In this document: positions 1 to 10,000 of the stretch, in pieces | How the letters are laid out: every line of letters begins with the position of its first letter | Numbering within the stretch: position 1 is the first letter of the stretch | Assembly (NCBI RefSeq): GCF_009391885.1 | Contig: NZ_VZII01000031.1 | Location: forward strand, 1 to 64,000 | Length of the DNA stretch: 64,000 bases | Reading direction: 5' to 3' | DNA from: Pseudomonas sp. MN1F | GTDB taxonomy: Bacteria; Pseudomonadota; Gammaproteobacteria; Pseudomonadales; Pseudomonadaceae | Notes under the pieces: generated by a model | The model's database searches: none | What the model saw: the letters and a program-made list of their open reading frames with translations, nothing else | What the model was told of the DNA's origin: nothing | Position numbers and translations under genes: made by a program

Positions 1-32
1 TTTCCCCATGTGAGAGTAGGTCATCGTCAAGA
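1..32 (+). rRNA. rrf: 5S ribosomal RNA, 3' end only
   Basis: The first ~32 bases match the conserved 3' end of Pseudomonas 5S rRNA (CCCCATGTGAGAGTAGG followed by TCATCGTCAAG). The rest of the gene and presumably the rRNA operon lie upstream of the window. A strong hairpin terminator follows at once. The exact 3' end is approximate. Confidence 0.9.
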
Positions 33-42
33 TTCATTTCGC

Positions 43-76
43 AAAACCCCTATCTGCGCATGCAGGTAGGGGTTTT
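43..76 (+). terminator. rho-independent terminator of the rRNA operon
   Basis: The arms AAAACCCCTATCTGC and GCAGGTAGGGGTTTT form a 15-bp stem with one G-U pair and a 4-base loop. The stem ends in a T run. It lies just after the 5S rRNA end, where an rrn terminator is expected. Confidence 0.9.
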
Positions 77-156
77 GTCTTTTCTGGCTTTTACTGGGGC
101 CAGTATCGGCAGCCAGCCGTGATATCGTTCCCCATTCTTCTCCCAGGGACTTTCCC

Positions 157-3100
157 ATGCCCAACACCACCTCACTCCAGCCTGGTTTCATGATCGTCCA
201 CGGCAACCGCCTGGACGACCTGCGCAGTCTGGTGGTGAGTTGGATGCGCCGCTATCCGCTGGCACCGCTGGAAAACGAAATCGCCCTGGTACAGAGCAAC
301 GGCATTGCCCAATGGCTCAAGCTGGCCCTTGCCGAGGACCCACAGGACGATGACATGGGTGGTTGCGGTATTGCTGCTGCCCTCGAAGTGCAACTGCCCG
401 GTAGTTTCATGTGGCAGCTGTACCGCAAGGTGCTCGGGCGCGACGAGATCCCTGAAGTGTCGTTGCTCGACAAGGCACCGCTGACCTGGCGCCTGATGCG
501 CCTGCTGCCAGCACTGATCGAGCGCCCACATTTCGAACCGCTGCGCCGCTTCCTCACTGATGATAATGACCTGCGCAAGCGCTATCAGCTGGCCGAGCGC
601 CTGGCCGACCTGTTCGACCAATACCAGGTCTACCGCGCCGACTGGCTCAAGGACTGGGCAGCCGGCGAGCACATCCTCAATACCGCCCGTGGTGAGCGCA
701 AGCCCCTCGCCCCAGGCAACCGCTGGCAGGCCGAGCTGTGGCGAGCATTGCTCGAGGATGTCGGTGAACAGGGCATGGCGCAAAGCCGGGCAGGGGTGCA
801 TCAGCGCTTCATCGAACGCATCAACAGCCTGGACACCGCACCTCACGGGCTCCCTTCGCGGGTCATCGTGTTCGGCATTTCTTCTTTGCCTGCCCAAGCA
901 TTAGAGGCACTTGCCGGTTTGTCCCGGTTCAGCCAGGTATTGCTCTGCGTTCACAACCCCTGCCGCCACCATTGGGCGGACATCGTTGCCGACAAGGACC
1001 TGCTGCGTCACCAGTACAAGCGCCAGCAGCGCAAGCAAGGCATGCCCATGCAGTTGGATGACGAATCGCTGCATCAGCATGCCCACCCGCTGCTGGCTGC
1101 CTGGGGCAAGCAAGGCCGCGATTACATCAACCTGCTGGACAGCTATGACGACCCTGGCAGCTACCAGGGCGTATTCAGCGACGGCCGTATCGACCTGTTC
1201 AGCGAAGGCCAGCCCACCACGCTGCTGAACCAGTTGCAGGACGATATTCTAGAATTGCGCCCGCTCGCTGAAACCCGTGAGTTGTGGCCCGAGGTCGACC
1301 TGGCCAAGGACCGCTCGGTGCGTTTCCACGTGGCGCACAGCCCGCAGCGCGAGGTGGAAATCCTCCACGATCAGTTACTGGCCCGCTTCAGTGCCGACCC
1401 TACGCTACGGCCACGTGACGTCATCGTCATGCTCCCGGCAATCGACACTTACGCGCCGCATATCCGTGCGGTGTTTGGGCAATTGCAGCGCAGCGACCCG
1501 CGCTACATCCCGTTCACCCTGACCGACCAAGGCCAGCGGGGCCGCGATCCTCTGCTGATTGCCCTGGAACACCTGCTCAAGCTCCCGGACAGCCGCTTCG
1601 CCGTCAGCGAAGTGCTCGACTTGCTCGACGTCCCGGCGGTCCGTGCGCGTTTCGGCATCCGCGAAAGCGACTTGCCCACCCTGCACCGCTGGATCGAAGG
1701 CGCGGGTATTCGCTGGGGTTTGAATGCCGACCAGCGTGCCACCCTCGGGTTGCCCCAGGGCCTGGAGCAGAACAGTTGGCGCTTTGGCCTGCGGCGCATG
1801 CTGCTGGGGTACGCAGTGGGCGTGGGTGAGGGATGCGACGGCATCGAGCCCTACGATGAAATCGGCGGCCTGGATGCCGCCTTGATTGGGCCCTTGGTAG
1901 CGCTGCTCGATGCCCTGGAGGTAGCCAACCAGGCCTTGTCCCAGCCCGCCACTGCCAGCGAGTGGGGCGAACGCCTCAACGCTTTGCTGCAAGTGTTCTT
2001 CCTCGCCGAGGAGGAGCACGACGAATATCTCTTGATGCAACTGCAAGAATTGCGCGATCGCTGGCTGGAAGTCTGCGAAACCGTAGGCCTGCAGGACCAA
2101 CTGCCCCTCACGGTGATCCGCGAGGCCTGGCTGTCGGGCCTCGATGAGGGCAAGCTGTCCCAGCGTTTTCTCGCCGGCTCGGTGAACTTCTGCACCTTGA
2201 TGCCAATGCGGGCAATTCCTTTCCGCGTCGTCTGCCTGCTGGGCATGAACGATGGCGACTACCCGCGTGCCCAGCCGCCGCTGGACTTCGACCTGATGGC
2301 CAGCGACTACCGTCCCGGTGATCGTTCACGTCGCGAGGACGACCGTTACCTGCTGCTCGAAGCGCTGCTGTCGGCACGTGACCAGCTCTATATCAGCTGG
2401 GTGGGTCGTAGCATTCGTGATAACAGTGAGCGACCGGCCTCGGTGCTGATCGGCCAGCTGCGCGATCACCTGGCTGCCGGTTGGCGCCTCAAGGGCGATG
2501 CTGACGGCGAGCAACTGCTCCAGGCATTGACCCAGGAGCACCCGCTGCAGCCTTTCAGTGCGCGCTATTTCCAGAAGGGCAGTGCGCTGTTCAGCTATGC
2601 CCACGAGTGGCAATTGCTGCACCAGCAGACCACTGACGACGAGCAGCCAGACCTTGGCCTGCCACCTTACGTCAGCGATGAAGCGCTGACGCTGAACCAG
2701 TTGCAGGACTTCTTGCGTCACCCAGTACGGCATTTCTTCAGCCAGCGCCTGAAAGTGTTCTTCGAAGCTCTGGAAGCGCCCACGCCAGACGAAGAGCCAT
2801 TCGTCCTCGACGCATTGCAACGCTACAGCGCCAGCGAAAGCCTGCTGGGCGCCGCCCTGAGCGACCCGGACAACGCCGAACGCGCACTGCAGGCCCAGGC
2901 CCGCCGCCTGCAAGCCTGCGGCATGCTGCCCCTGGCGGGGTTTGGTGAACTGCTGCAGGCCGAACTGATCCAGCCTTTGCCCGATCTGCTGCAACGTCAT
3001 CGCCAACTGTTGCAGCGTTGGCCAACGGTGGTCGACGGCGCGCTGCCGATCCATTTCAAACATGCAAACCATCGTCTTGAGGGCTGGCTGGGCCGGGTCT

Positions 3101-3621
3101 ATCAGGCCGACGATCAAAGCCTGTTGAGCATCACCACGGTGCCCAACACCATCAGCGCCGGGCGCAACAACCTCAAGTGGCACCGCCTGATTGCCAGCTG
3201 GGTGATGCACCTTGCCGCCTGCGCCGCGGGTTATCCGCTGCACAGCGCACTGCTGGCCAGTGACATCACACTGCTGCTCGCCCCCTTGCCGCAGGCTCAG
3301 GCTGCCGAACAACTGGGGCACCTGCTGGTAGCGCGCCAGGCGGCGATGAATGCACCGCTGCCTGTTGCTGCCAAGACCGCCTTTGCCTGGCTGGCTCAGG
3401 ACGATCCGGACAAGGCCCAGGCCGCCGCTGCCCGTGCCTATGAGGGGGACGGGCGCACCAGTTTCGGCGAGCGTAGCGAAAGCGTTGCGCTGGCCCGGCA
3501 GTTCCGCGATTTCGCCGCGCTCAGCGCCGACGAAACCTTCGAAGGCTGGTGTGAAGCCTTGTACCGCCCCCTGTTCAGCGCCGCCTGGCAAGCCCAGGGC
3601 AATCCGGAGAGTGAAGCATGA
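157..3621 (+). CDS. recC: RecBCD subunit RecC (exodeoxyribonuclease V gamma)
   Basis: This 1154-residue protein has the length and opening typical of RecC (short N-terminus, then the MIVHGNRLDDL region and QSNGIAQWL). RecC has an inactive helicase-like fold. In RecBCD it splits the strands at double-strand ends and recognises Chi during recombinational repair. It is the first gene of recC-recB-recD, and its stop overlaps the recB start by 4 bases, implying translational coupling. The ATG follows a CAGGGA ribosome-binding site. The neighbours recB and recD make the call secure. Confidence 0.95.
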   Translation: MPNTTSLQPGFMIVHGNRLDDLRSLVVSWMRRYPLAPLENEIALVQSNGIAQWLKLALAEDPQDDDMGGCGIAAALEVQLPGSFMWQLYRKVLGRDEIPEVSLLDKAPLTWRLMRLLPALIERPHFEPLRRFLTDDNDLRKRYQLAERLADLFDQYQVYRADWLKDWAAGEHILNTARGERKPLAPGNRWQAELWRALLEDVGEQGMAQSRAGVHQRFIERINSLDTAPHGLPSRVIVFGISSLPAQALEALAGLSRFSQVLLCVHNPCRHHWADIVADKDLLRHQYKRQQRKQGMPMQLDDESLHQHAHPLLAAWGKQGRDYINLLDSYDDPGSYQGVFSDGRIDLFSEGQPTTLLNQLQDDILELRPLAETRELWPEVDLAKDRSVRFHVAHSPQREVEILHDQLLARFSADPTLRPRDVIVMLPAIDTYAPHIRAVFGQLQRSDPRYIPFTLTDQGQRGRDPLLIALEHLLKLPDSRFAVSEVLDLLDVPAVRARFGIRESDLPTLHRWIEGAGIRWGLNADQRATLGLPQGLEQNSWRFGLRRMLLGYAVGVGEGCDGIEPYDEIGGLDAALIGPLVALLDALEVANQALSQPATASEWGERLNALLQVFFLAEEEHDEYLLMQLQELRDRWLEVCETVGLQDQLPLTVIREAWLSGLDEGKLSQRFLAGSVNFCTLMPMRAIPFRVVCLLGMNDGDYPRAQPPLDFDLMASDYRPGDRSRREDDRYLLLEALLSARDQLYISWVGRSIRDNSERPASVLIGQLRDHLAAGWRLKGDADGEQLLQALTQEHPLQPFSARYFQKGSALFSYAHEWQLLHQQTTDDEQPDLGLPPYVSDEALTLNQLQDFLRHPVRHFFSQRLKVFFEALEAPTPDEEPFVLDALQRYSASESLLGAALSDPDNAERALQAQARRLQACGMLPLAGFGELLQAELIQPLPDLLQRHRQLLQRWPTVVDGALPIHFKHANHRLEGWLGRVYQADDQSLLSITTVPNTISAGRNNLKWHRLIASWVMHLAACAAGYPLHSALLASDITLLLAPLPQAQAAEQLGHLLVARQAAMNAPLPVAAKTAFAWLAQDDPDKAQAAAARAYEGDGRTSFGERSESVALARQFRDFAALSADETFEGWCEALYRPLFSAAWQAQGNPESEA

Positions 3622-6600
3622 CCCAGGCCCGTCCCCTGGCATTGAGTTTTCCCCTGCATGGCAGCCAGCTGATCGAAGCCAGTGCCGGCACGGGCAAGAC
3701 GTTCACCATTTCTGCGCTGTACCTGCGCCTGATCCTTGGCCACGGCGGTGAGCAAGGCTTTGGCCGCGAACTGCTGCCGCCGCAGATTCTCGTGGTGACC
3801 TTCACCGACGCCGCCACCAAGGAGCTGCGCGAGCGTATCCGCGCCCGCCTGGCCGAGGCTGCGCGCTTCTTCCGCGGCGAGCTGGAAGGTGGCGACCCGC
3901 TGTTGCACCAGCTGCGCGACGACTATGCCGAAGAATACTGGCCACGCTGCGCCAATCGCCTGGAAGTCGCTGTGCAGTGGATGGATGAAGCAGCGGTATC
4001 GACCATCCATGGCTGGTGCCAGCGCATGCTCCGCGAGCATGCCTTCGACAGCGGCAGCCTGTTTACCCAGAGCCTGGAAACCGACCACAGCGACTTGCTC
4101 GGCCAGGTCATGCGCGATTACTGGCGGCGCTTTTGCTATGGCATGCACGGCGAAGCGCTGAACTGGGTGCGCAGCCATTGGGTCAGCCCCGATGCCCTGC
4201 TGCCGCGCATCCGCCCGCTGTTCGGCCGTGTGCGTGCACAGCAGGACGAAGCCGAACCGCAAGCGCTGATCGATGGCGCGCTGCAACAGCGGGTCGAGCA
4301 GTTGCGCCAACTCAAGGCGCCTTGGGCGCAATGGGCGCATGAGCTGCAGCAGATCTGCCGCGACGCCGTGGCCGCGAAACAGGCCGATGGCCGCAAACTG
4401 CAGGCGCGCTTCTTCGAGCCCTGGTTCGAGAAACTGCGCACCTGGGCCGGTGATGAACAAGAGGTGGAGCTCGACCTGGGTACCGGCTTTACCCGCCTGA
4501 CCCCGGCCGGGATGGCCGAAGCCTGGAAAGCCGGTGATCCGCCCGACCATCCGGGGCTGCAGGCCATGCAGAACCTGCCGCAACAGCTGCAAGCCCTGGT
4601 CAGCCCGGAAGCGCGTTTGCTCGAACACGCAGCGGCCTGGGTTGCGGCGCGCTTCGAAGTGGAAAAACGCCGCCGTGCCGAAATGGGCTTTGACGATATG
4701 CTGCTACGCCTGCAGCAGGCGTTGGGCACGGAGTCGGGCGAACGCCTGGCGGCGCTGATCCGCGAGCAGTTCCCGGTGGCGTTGATCGACGAGTTCCAGG
4801 ACACCGACCCGGTCCAGTACGGCATCTTCGAAAGCATCTATCGCATCAGCGAGAACAACCCGGAAACTGGCCTGTTCATGATCGGCGACCCCAAGCAGGC
4901 GATCTACGCCTTCCGTGGCGCCGATATCTACACCTATCTGTCGGCCCGGCGCGCCACCGCCGGCCGGCTGCATAGCCTGGATACCAACTACCGTTCCAGC
5001 CAGGCGATGGTCGCGGCGGTCAACCAGGTGTTCCTGCAGGCCGAAGCCCGCGAGTTGGGCAAGGGCGCCTTCCTGTTCCGCGAAGCCGACGACAACCCGT
5101 TGCCGTTCGTCGAGGTTCGCGCCAAGGGCCGCAGCGAACGCCTGCTGATCGACGGCGAGGCGTGTGCGGCACTGCAATGCTGGCAGCTGGAGAGCGAAGA
5201 GCCGGTTTCCAGCACGCTCTACCGTCAGCAGCTCGCCGCCAGCTGCGCGAGCCATATCGTTAGCGTATTGAATGGCGGCCAGCGCGGGGTAACCGGCTTC
5301 AGCGATGACCAGGGCGGGCTGCGCCCGTGCCAGCCTTCGGACATCGCCATCCTGGTGCGTGATGGCCATGAAGCGCAACTGGTGCGCAGCGAACTTGCCG
5401 CCCGCGATGTGCGCAGCGTGTACCTTTCCGACAAGGATTCGGTATTCGCCGCCCAGGAGGCCCATGACTTGCTGGCCTGGCTCAAGGCCTGTGCCGAGCC
5501 GGACTCCGAACGCCTGCTCAAGGCCGCACTGGCCAGCCTGACCCTGGAGCTGTCGCTGGCTGAACTTGATCAGCTGAACCAGGACGAGCGGGTATGGGAA
5601 GGCTGGGTCATGCGTTTCCGTCGCTACCGTGAGATCTGGCAGCGCCAGGGAGTGCTGCCCATGCTGCGGCACCTGCTGCACGACTTCGAACTGCCGCGCA
5701 TGCTGATCGGCCGCACGGATGGCGAACGGGTGCTGACCAACCTGCTGCACCTGGCCGAATTGCTGCAGCAGGCGGCCGGCGAGCTCGACGGTGAACAGGC
5801 GCTGATCCGTCACCTGGCCGAGCACCTGGCCAACTCCGGCCAAGCTGGCGAAGAACAGATCCTGCGCCTGGAGAGCGACGAGCAATTGGTCAAGGTGGTG
5901 ACCATCCACAAGTCCAAGGGCCTGGAATACCCGCTGGTCTACCTGCCGTTCATCTGTACCAGCAAGCCGGTGGACGGCAGCCGCCTGCCGCTGTCCTGGC
6001 ACGACAGCCTGGGTAATGCACAGTTGACGCTGACGCCCGATGCAGCGCAGATCGCCCTGGCCGACGAAGAACGCCTGGCCGAAGACCTGCGCCTGCTCTA
6101 TGTAGCCCTGACACGTGCCCAGCACGCCTGCTGGCTGGGGGTCGCCGACCTCAAACGCGGTAACCAGAAGAGCTCGCAGCTGCACCGCTCGGCGCTCGGT
6201 TACCTGCTCGGTGGCGGCCAGGCACTGCCTGGCTCGGAGCAACTCAAGACGTGGCTGCAGCACTTGCTGGCAGGCTGCGAGACTATTGCCTGCCCGGCAC
6301 TGCCGGAGGCTGGCGATGAGCGCTACCGTGGGTCCCAGGCCGAGCACGAGCTGTTACCCGCGCGCAAGCCACGGCGGGCTGCCGCCGAGCATTGGTGGAT
6401 CGCGTCCTACAGTGCCTTGCGCGTTGGCGAACAGACCCTCGGCGCCGACAGCTCGCAGGCCCAGCAACTGCTCGATGACGAAGTTGCCGATACCCAGCTG
6501 ATTCGCGAAGTGCCTGCCGAGGGTGGCGACATCCATCGCTTCCCTCGCGGCCCCAACCCGGGCACCTTCCTCCATGGGCTGCTGGAGTGGGCCGGCCGTG

Positions 6601-7289
6601 AAGGCTTTGCTGAAGTCGCCGGTAACCCCAAGCTCATCGAGCGTACGGTTGGCCAGCGTTGCAACCGCCGCGACTGGGCCGGCTGGATCCCGACACTCAG
6701 CCAATGGCTGCAGCGCCTGCTCAACGAGCCCATGCCGGCCGGCCCTTCGCAGCTGAAGCTGGCGCAATTGCAGCATTACCAGATCGAGATGGAGTTCTGG
6801 TTCGCCAGCCACAACGTCGACGCCGAGCAGCTCGACCGCCTGGTAGCCCGGCATACCCACCCCGGCGCAGCTCGCCCGGCTGCGCAGCCGACGGTGCTCA
6901 ACGGCATGTTCAAAGGCTTCATCGACCTGGCCTACGAGCTCGACGGGCGCTACTACGTGGCGGACTACAAGTCCAACTGGCTCGGCCCGGACATCCAGGC
7001 CTACGACACCCAGGCGATGGAAAAAGCCATCCTCGAACATCGCTATGACCTGCAGTACGTGCTTTACCTGCTGGCCCTGCATCGCCAGCTGCGGGCACGG
7101 CTACCTGATTACGATTACGACCGCCATGTCGGCGGTGCCCTGTTCATCTTCCTGCGCGGCGCCAGCAGCAGTGGCCACGGTGTATATTTCGCCAAACCGC
7201 CACGCGAGCTGATCGAGGCCCTCGACGCGCTGTTCCGTGGCGTGCACGCGCCCGAACAACAGGACCTGTTTGCCGGAGCCGCGCCATGA
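3618..7289 (+). CDS. recB: RecBCD subunit RecB (exodeoxyribonuclease V beta, helicase-nuclease)
   Basis: This 1223-residue UvrD-family helicase has a C-terminal nuclease domain. Walker A is ASAGTGKT at residues 21-28. Further SF1 motifs include the DEFQDTDP Walker B region, the GDPKQAIYAFRGAD motif and YVALTRAQ. The C-terminal RecB nuclease signature is FIDLAYE followed by YVADYKSN. RecB is the 3'-5' motor of RecBCD and carries its only nuclease site. It overlaps recC and recD by 4 bases at either end, so the three are one operon. Confidence 0.96.
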   Translation: MTQARPLALSFPLHGSQLIEASAGTGKTFTISALYLRLILGHGGEQGFGRELLPPQILVVTFTDAATKELRERIRARLAEAARFFRGELEGGDPLLHQLRDDYAEEYWPRCANRLEVAVQWMDEAAVSTIHGWCQRMLREHAFDSGSLFTQSLETDHSDLLGQVMRDYWRRFCYGMHGEALNWVRSHWVSPDALLPRIRPLFGRVRAQQDEAEPQALIDGALQQRVEQLRQLKAPWAQWAHELQQICRDAVAAKQADGRKLQARFFEPWFEKLRTWAGDEQEVELDLGTGFTRLTPAGMAEAWKAGDPPDHPGLQAMQNLPQQLQALVSPEARLLEHAAAWVAARFEVEKRRRAEMGFDDMLLRLQQALGTESGERLAALIREQFPVALIDEFQDTDPVQYGIFESIYRISENNPETGLFMIGDPKQAIYAFRGADIYTYLSARRATAGRLHSLDTNYRSSQAMVAAVNQVFLQAEARELGKGAFLFREADDNPLPFVEVRAKGRSERLLIDGEACAALQCWQLESEEPVSSTLYRQQLAASCASHIVSVLNGGQRGVTGFSDDQGGLRPCQPSDIAILVRDGHEAQLVRSELAARDVRSVYLSDKDSVFAAQEAHDLLAWLKACAEPDSERLLKAALASLTLELSLAELDQLNQDERVWEGWVMRFRRYREIWQRQGVLPMLRHLLHDFELPRMLIGRTDGERVLTNLLHLAELLQQAAGELDGEQALIRHLAEHLANSGQAGEEQILRLESDEQLVKVVTIHKSKGLEYPLVYLPFICTSKPVDGSRLPLSWHDSLGNAQLTLTPDAAQIALADEERLAEDLRLLYVALTRAQHACWLGVADLKRGNQKSSQLHRSALGYLLGGGQALPGSEQLKTWLQHLLAGCETIACPALPEAGDERYRGSQAEHELLPARKPRRAAAEHWWIASYSALRVGEQTLGADSSQAQQLLDDEVADTQLIREVPAEGGDIHRFPRGPNPGTFLHGLLEWAGREGFAEVAGNPKLIERTVGQRCNRRDWAGWIPTLSQWLQRLLNEPMPAGPSQLKLAQLQHYQIEMEFWFASHNVDAEQLDRLVARHTHPGAARPAAQPTVLNGMFKGFIDLAYELDGRYYVADYKSNWLGPDIQAYDTQAMEKAILEHRYDLQYVLYLLALHRQLRARLPDYDYDRHVGGALFIFLRGASSSGHGVYFAKPPRELIEALDALFRGVHAPEQQDLFAGAAP

Positions 7290-9361
7290 GCCGAACCCTC
7301 GACGATCTCTTGCCTACGCCACTGCACGCTGAGCACCTGCTGGCCCTGGCCCCCCAGCACAACAGTGCGGACCTGTTGCAGTTGCTCGATCGCTGGGTAG
7401 AGCGGGGCTGGCTGCGTGCGCTCGACCGGGCGTTCGTCAGCTTTCTTGAAGAGCGTGCCCCGGGCAGCGACCCGTTGCTCTTGCTGGCGGCAGCACTGGC
7501 CAGCCACCAACTAGGCCACGGGCATGTCTGCCTCGACCTGCAACAGACCCTCGCCGAGCCGGATTTCGCCCTGTCGCTACCGCCGGAAGGCGATGCCCTG
7601 ACCGGCCCGTTGCTGTTGCCCTCGCAACTGCTGGCCAACCTCGGCCTGCCCACCTGGCTGCAACGCATTGCCGCCAGCCAGCTGGTGGCGGCTGGCGATA
7701 CGCCGGGCCAGCATGCGCGCCCGCTGGTGCTCAGCGGTCAACGCCTGTACCTGCGCCGCTACTGGAGCTATGAGCGGCAGATCGACCAGACCCTGCGCCA
7801 ACGCCTGAGCCAGGACGAAGCGGCCCCGGCCGACCTGCCTGCGCGCCTGGCGCAGTTGTTCGACGAAGGCGCCCTGGCTGGCCAGGTGGACTGGCAGAAG
7901 CTCGCCTGCGCGCTGGCTACCCGTGCAGGCTTCAGCATCATCACCGGCGGCCCCGGCACCGGCAAGACCACCACGGTGGTGCGCTTGCTGGCACTGCTGC
8001 AGGCGCCTGCGGTGGAGCAGGGCAGGCCGTTGCGCATTCGCCTTGCCGCGCCGACCGGCAAGGCCGCCGCACGCTTGACCGAGTCCATCGGCCAGCAGGT
8101 TGAAAGGTTGCAGGTCAGCGCCGAGGTGCGCGGGCAGATCCCCACCGACGTCAGCACCGTGCACCGCCTGCTCGGCAGCCGCCCAGGCTCGCGGCACTTC
8201 CGTCACCATGCCGGCAACCCGCTGCCGCTGGATGTGCTGGTGGTCGACGAAGCGTCGATGATCGACCTGGAGATGATGGCCAACCTGCTGGAGGCATTGC
8301 CGCCCAAAGCACGGTTGATTCTGCTGGGGGACAAGGACCAGCTGGCCTCGGTCGAGGCGGGCGCCGTGCTCGGCGACCTGTGCCGGGATGCCGAAGAGGG
8401 CTGTTATTCGCCCGCGACCCAGGCCTGGCTGGAGCAGATTGGTGGTCAATCGCTGGCCGCCAGTGGCCTGAAAGCCGGCGATGCGCAACGCAATCCTTTA
8501 GCCCAGCAGGTGGTGATGCTGCGCTTCTCGCGACGTTTTGGTGAAGGCAGTGGTATCGGCCAGCTGGCGCGCCTGGTCAACCGCCAGGAGGCCCTGGCGG
8601 CACGCGACCTGCTGAGCATGCCGCCAGCAGACGTGTTCGGCCTGGCGCTGCGCGGCGAGCAGGATCGGGCCTTCGACCGCCTGATTCTCGACGGCCTCAA
8701 CCGCGGTATCGAAGGGCCTCAGGGCTATCGCAGCTACCTGCGCGCCATTGGCCGCTATCGCCCGGCACCGGGCAGCGCATTCGATGATCCGCGCTGGGAG
8801 CAGTGGGCCGCCAAGGTGCTGCACAGTTTCGAAGACTTCCAGCTGCTGTGCGCCGTGCGCAAGGGCGCCTGGGGTGTCGAAGGCCTCAACGAGCGGGTGG
8901 CGCGGGTGCTGCACAACGCCGGGCTGATCGACAGCCAGCAGCCCTGGTATGAAGGCCGCCCGGTGCTGGTGACGCGCAACGACTATGGCTTGGGCTTGAT
9001 GAACGGTGACATCGGCATCGCCCTGCGCCTGCCGGATGAGCACGGTGAAGCGCTGCTGCGAGTGGCTTTCCCGCGCAACGACGGCAGTGGTGGGGTGCGC
9101 TTCGTCCTGCCCAGCCGTCTCAACGAGGTGGAAACCGTTTACGCCATGACCGTGCACAAGTCCCAGGGCTCGGAGTTCAGCCACACCGCGCTGGTACTGC
9201 CGGATGCGCTCAACCCGGTGCTGACCAAGGAGCTGGTGTATACCGGTATCACCCGGGCCAAGCATTGCTTCAGTTTGATCGAACCGCGCCAGGGCATTTT
9301 CGAGGAAGCGGTGCTGCGCAAGGTACGGCGTATTTCCGGCCTCATGCTCGAACAGGTCTGA
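7286..9361 (+). CDS. recD: RecBCD subunit RecD (exodeoxyribonuclease V alpha, 5'-3' helicase)
   Basis: This 691-residue SF1B helicase has Walker A GGPGTGKTT near residue 220, the Walker B-type VVDEASMID, and the C-terminal motifs TVHKSQGSEF and YTGITRAK. RecD is the fast 5'-3' motor of RecBCD and holds the complex in its degradative state before Chi. The ATG overlaps the recB stop by 4 bases. At 691 residues it is slightly longer than the E. coli protein (608), with extra sequence after the motor core that is common in pseudomonads. Confidence 0.95.
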   Translation: MSRTLDDLLPTPLHAEHLLALAPQHNSADLLQLLDRWVERGWLRALDRAFVSFLEERAPGSDPLLLLAAALASHQLGHGHVCLDLQQTLAEPDFALSLPPEGDALTGPLLLPSQLLANLGLPTWLQRIAASQLVAAGDTPGQHARPLVLSGQRLYLRRYWSYERQIDQTLRQRLSQDEAAPADLPARLAQLFDEGALAGQVDWQKLACALATRAGFSIITGGPGTGKTTTVVRLLALLQAPAVEQGRPLRIRLAAPTGKAAARLTESIGQQVERLQVSAEVRGQIPTDVSTVHRLLGSRPGSRHFRHHAGNPLPLDVLVVDEASMIDLEMMANLLEALPPKARLILLGDKDQLASVEAGAVLGDLCRDAEEGCYSPATQAWLEQIGGQSLAASGLKAGDAQRNPLAQQVVMLRFSRRFGEGSGIGQLARLVNRQEALAARDLLSMPPADVFGLALRGEQDRAFDRLILDGLNRGIEGPQGYRSYLRAIGRYRPAPGSAFDDPRWEQWAAKVLHSFEDFQLLCAVRKGAWGVEGLNERVARVLHNAGLIDSQQPWYEGRPVLVTRNDYGLGLMNGDIGIALRLPDEHGEALLRVAFPRNDGSGGVRFVLPSRLNEVETVYAMTVHKSQGSEFSHTALVLPDALNPVLTKELVYTGITRAKHCFSLIEPRQGIFEEAVLRKVRRISGLMLEQV

Positions 9362-9433
9362 CGCTCCTACGGATAGCTAGCGTTGTGCTATCGTTGCGCC
9401 GACTTCAGACAGGATTTTTGAGAGAATTCTCAC

Positions 9434-10000
9434 ATGACAGGCGCCAGGGAGTGGTTGACAGGCTGTGCGCTTTCGCTGCTGCTAGTTGCCCTGTCGCTTT
9501 CGGCCGGTCCCGTCCAGGCGGACGGTTCGGCCACCTCCGCTCAGGCCCAGCAACGTGCCAGGGCGGTAACCCAGGTGGTCCTGGGTATCCTCAGCTATGC
9601 GCGCTGGCCGACCGAGCCAGTGCCCCTGCGCCTGTGCCTGGTCGGCCCCACCGAATATGCCGACGACCTGATCAAAGGCAACGTGCAGAATTCTGGCCAA
9701 CCCTTGCAGGTACGCCGCCTGCTGGCCGACGACCGGCAGGTCGCCCAGGCCTGTGACGCCGTGTACATCGGCAAGCTTGACGATGCCCAGCGCGACCGCC
9801 TGTTCCAGGCCGTCAGTGGCCACCCGGTACTGAGCATCAGCGAAGCCGACGACCCGTGCACGGTGGGTAGCCTGTTCTGCCTGCGCGTCGGCGATCAGCA
9901 GGTCGCTTTCGAGGTCAACCTCGACTCCGTGGCACGTTCCGGTGTGCGCATCCATCCCAGCGTGTTGCAGCTGTCACGGCGTCGCGGAGCTGTGCCATGA
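9434..10000 (+). CDS. yfiR: YfiR-type periplasmic repressor of the diguanylate cyclase YfiN
   Basis: This 188-residue protein has a signal peptide (hydrophobic residues 10-25, ending near VQAD) and a DUF4154/YfiR domain with the ILSYARWP motif. Mature cysteines are at residues 68, 107, 142 and 149. Their spacing equals the four conserved cysteines I recall in P. aeruginosa YfiR (71, 110, 145, 152), which form two redox-sensitive disulfides. YfiR inhibits YfiN from the periplasm. The stop overlaps the yfiN ATG by 4 bases. The ribosome-binding site lies in a palindrome, GAGAATTCTC, at 9422-9431. Confidence 0.92.
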   Translation: MTGAREWLTGCALSLLLVALSLSAGPVQADGSATSAQAQQRARAVTQVVLGILSYARWPTEPVPLRLCLVGPTEYADDLIKGNVQNSGQPLQVRRLLADDRQVAQACDAVYIGKLDDAQRDRLFQAVSGHPVLSISEADDPCTVGSLFCLRVGDQQVAFEVNLDSVARSGVRIHPSVLQLSRRRGAVP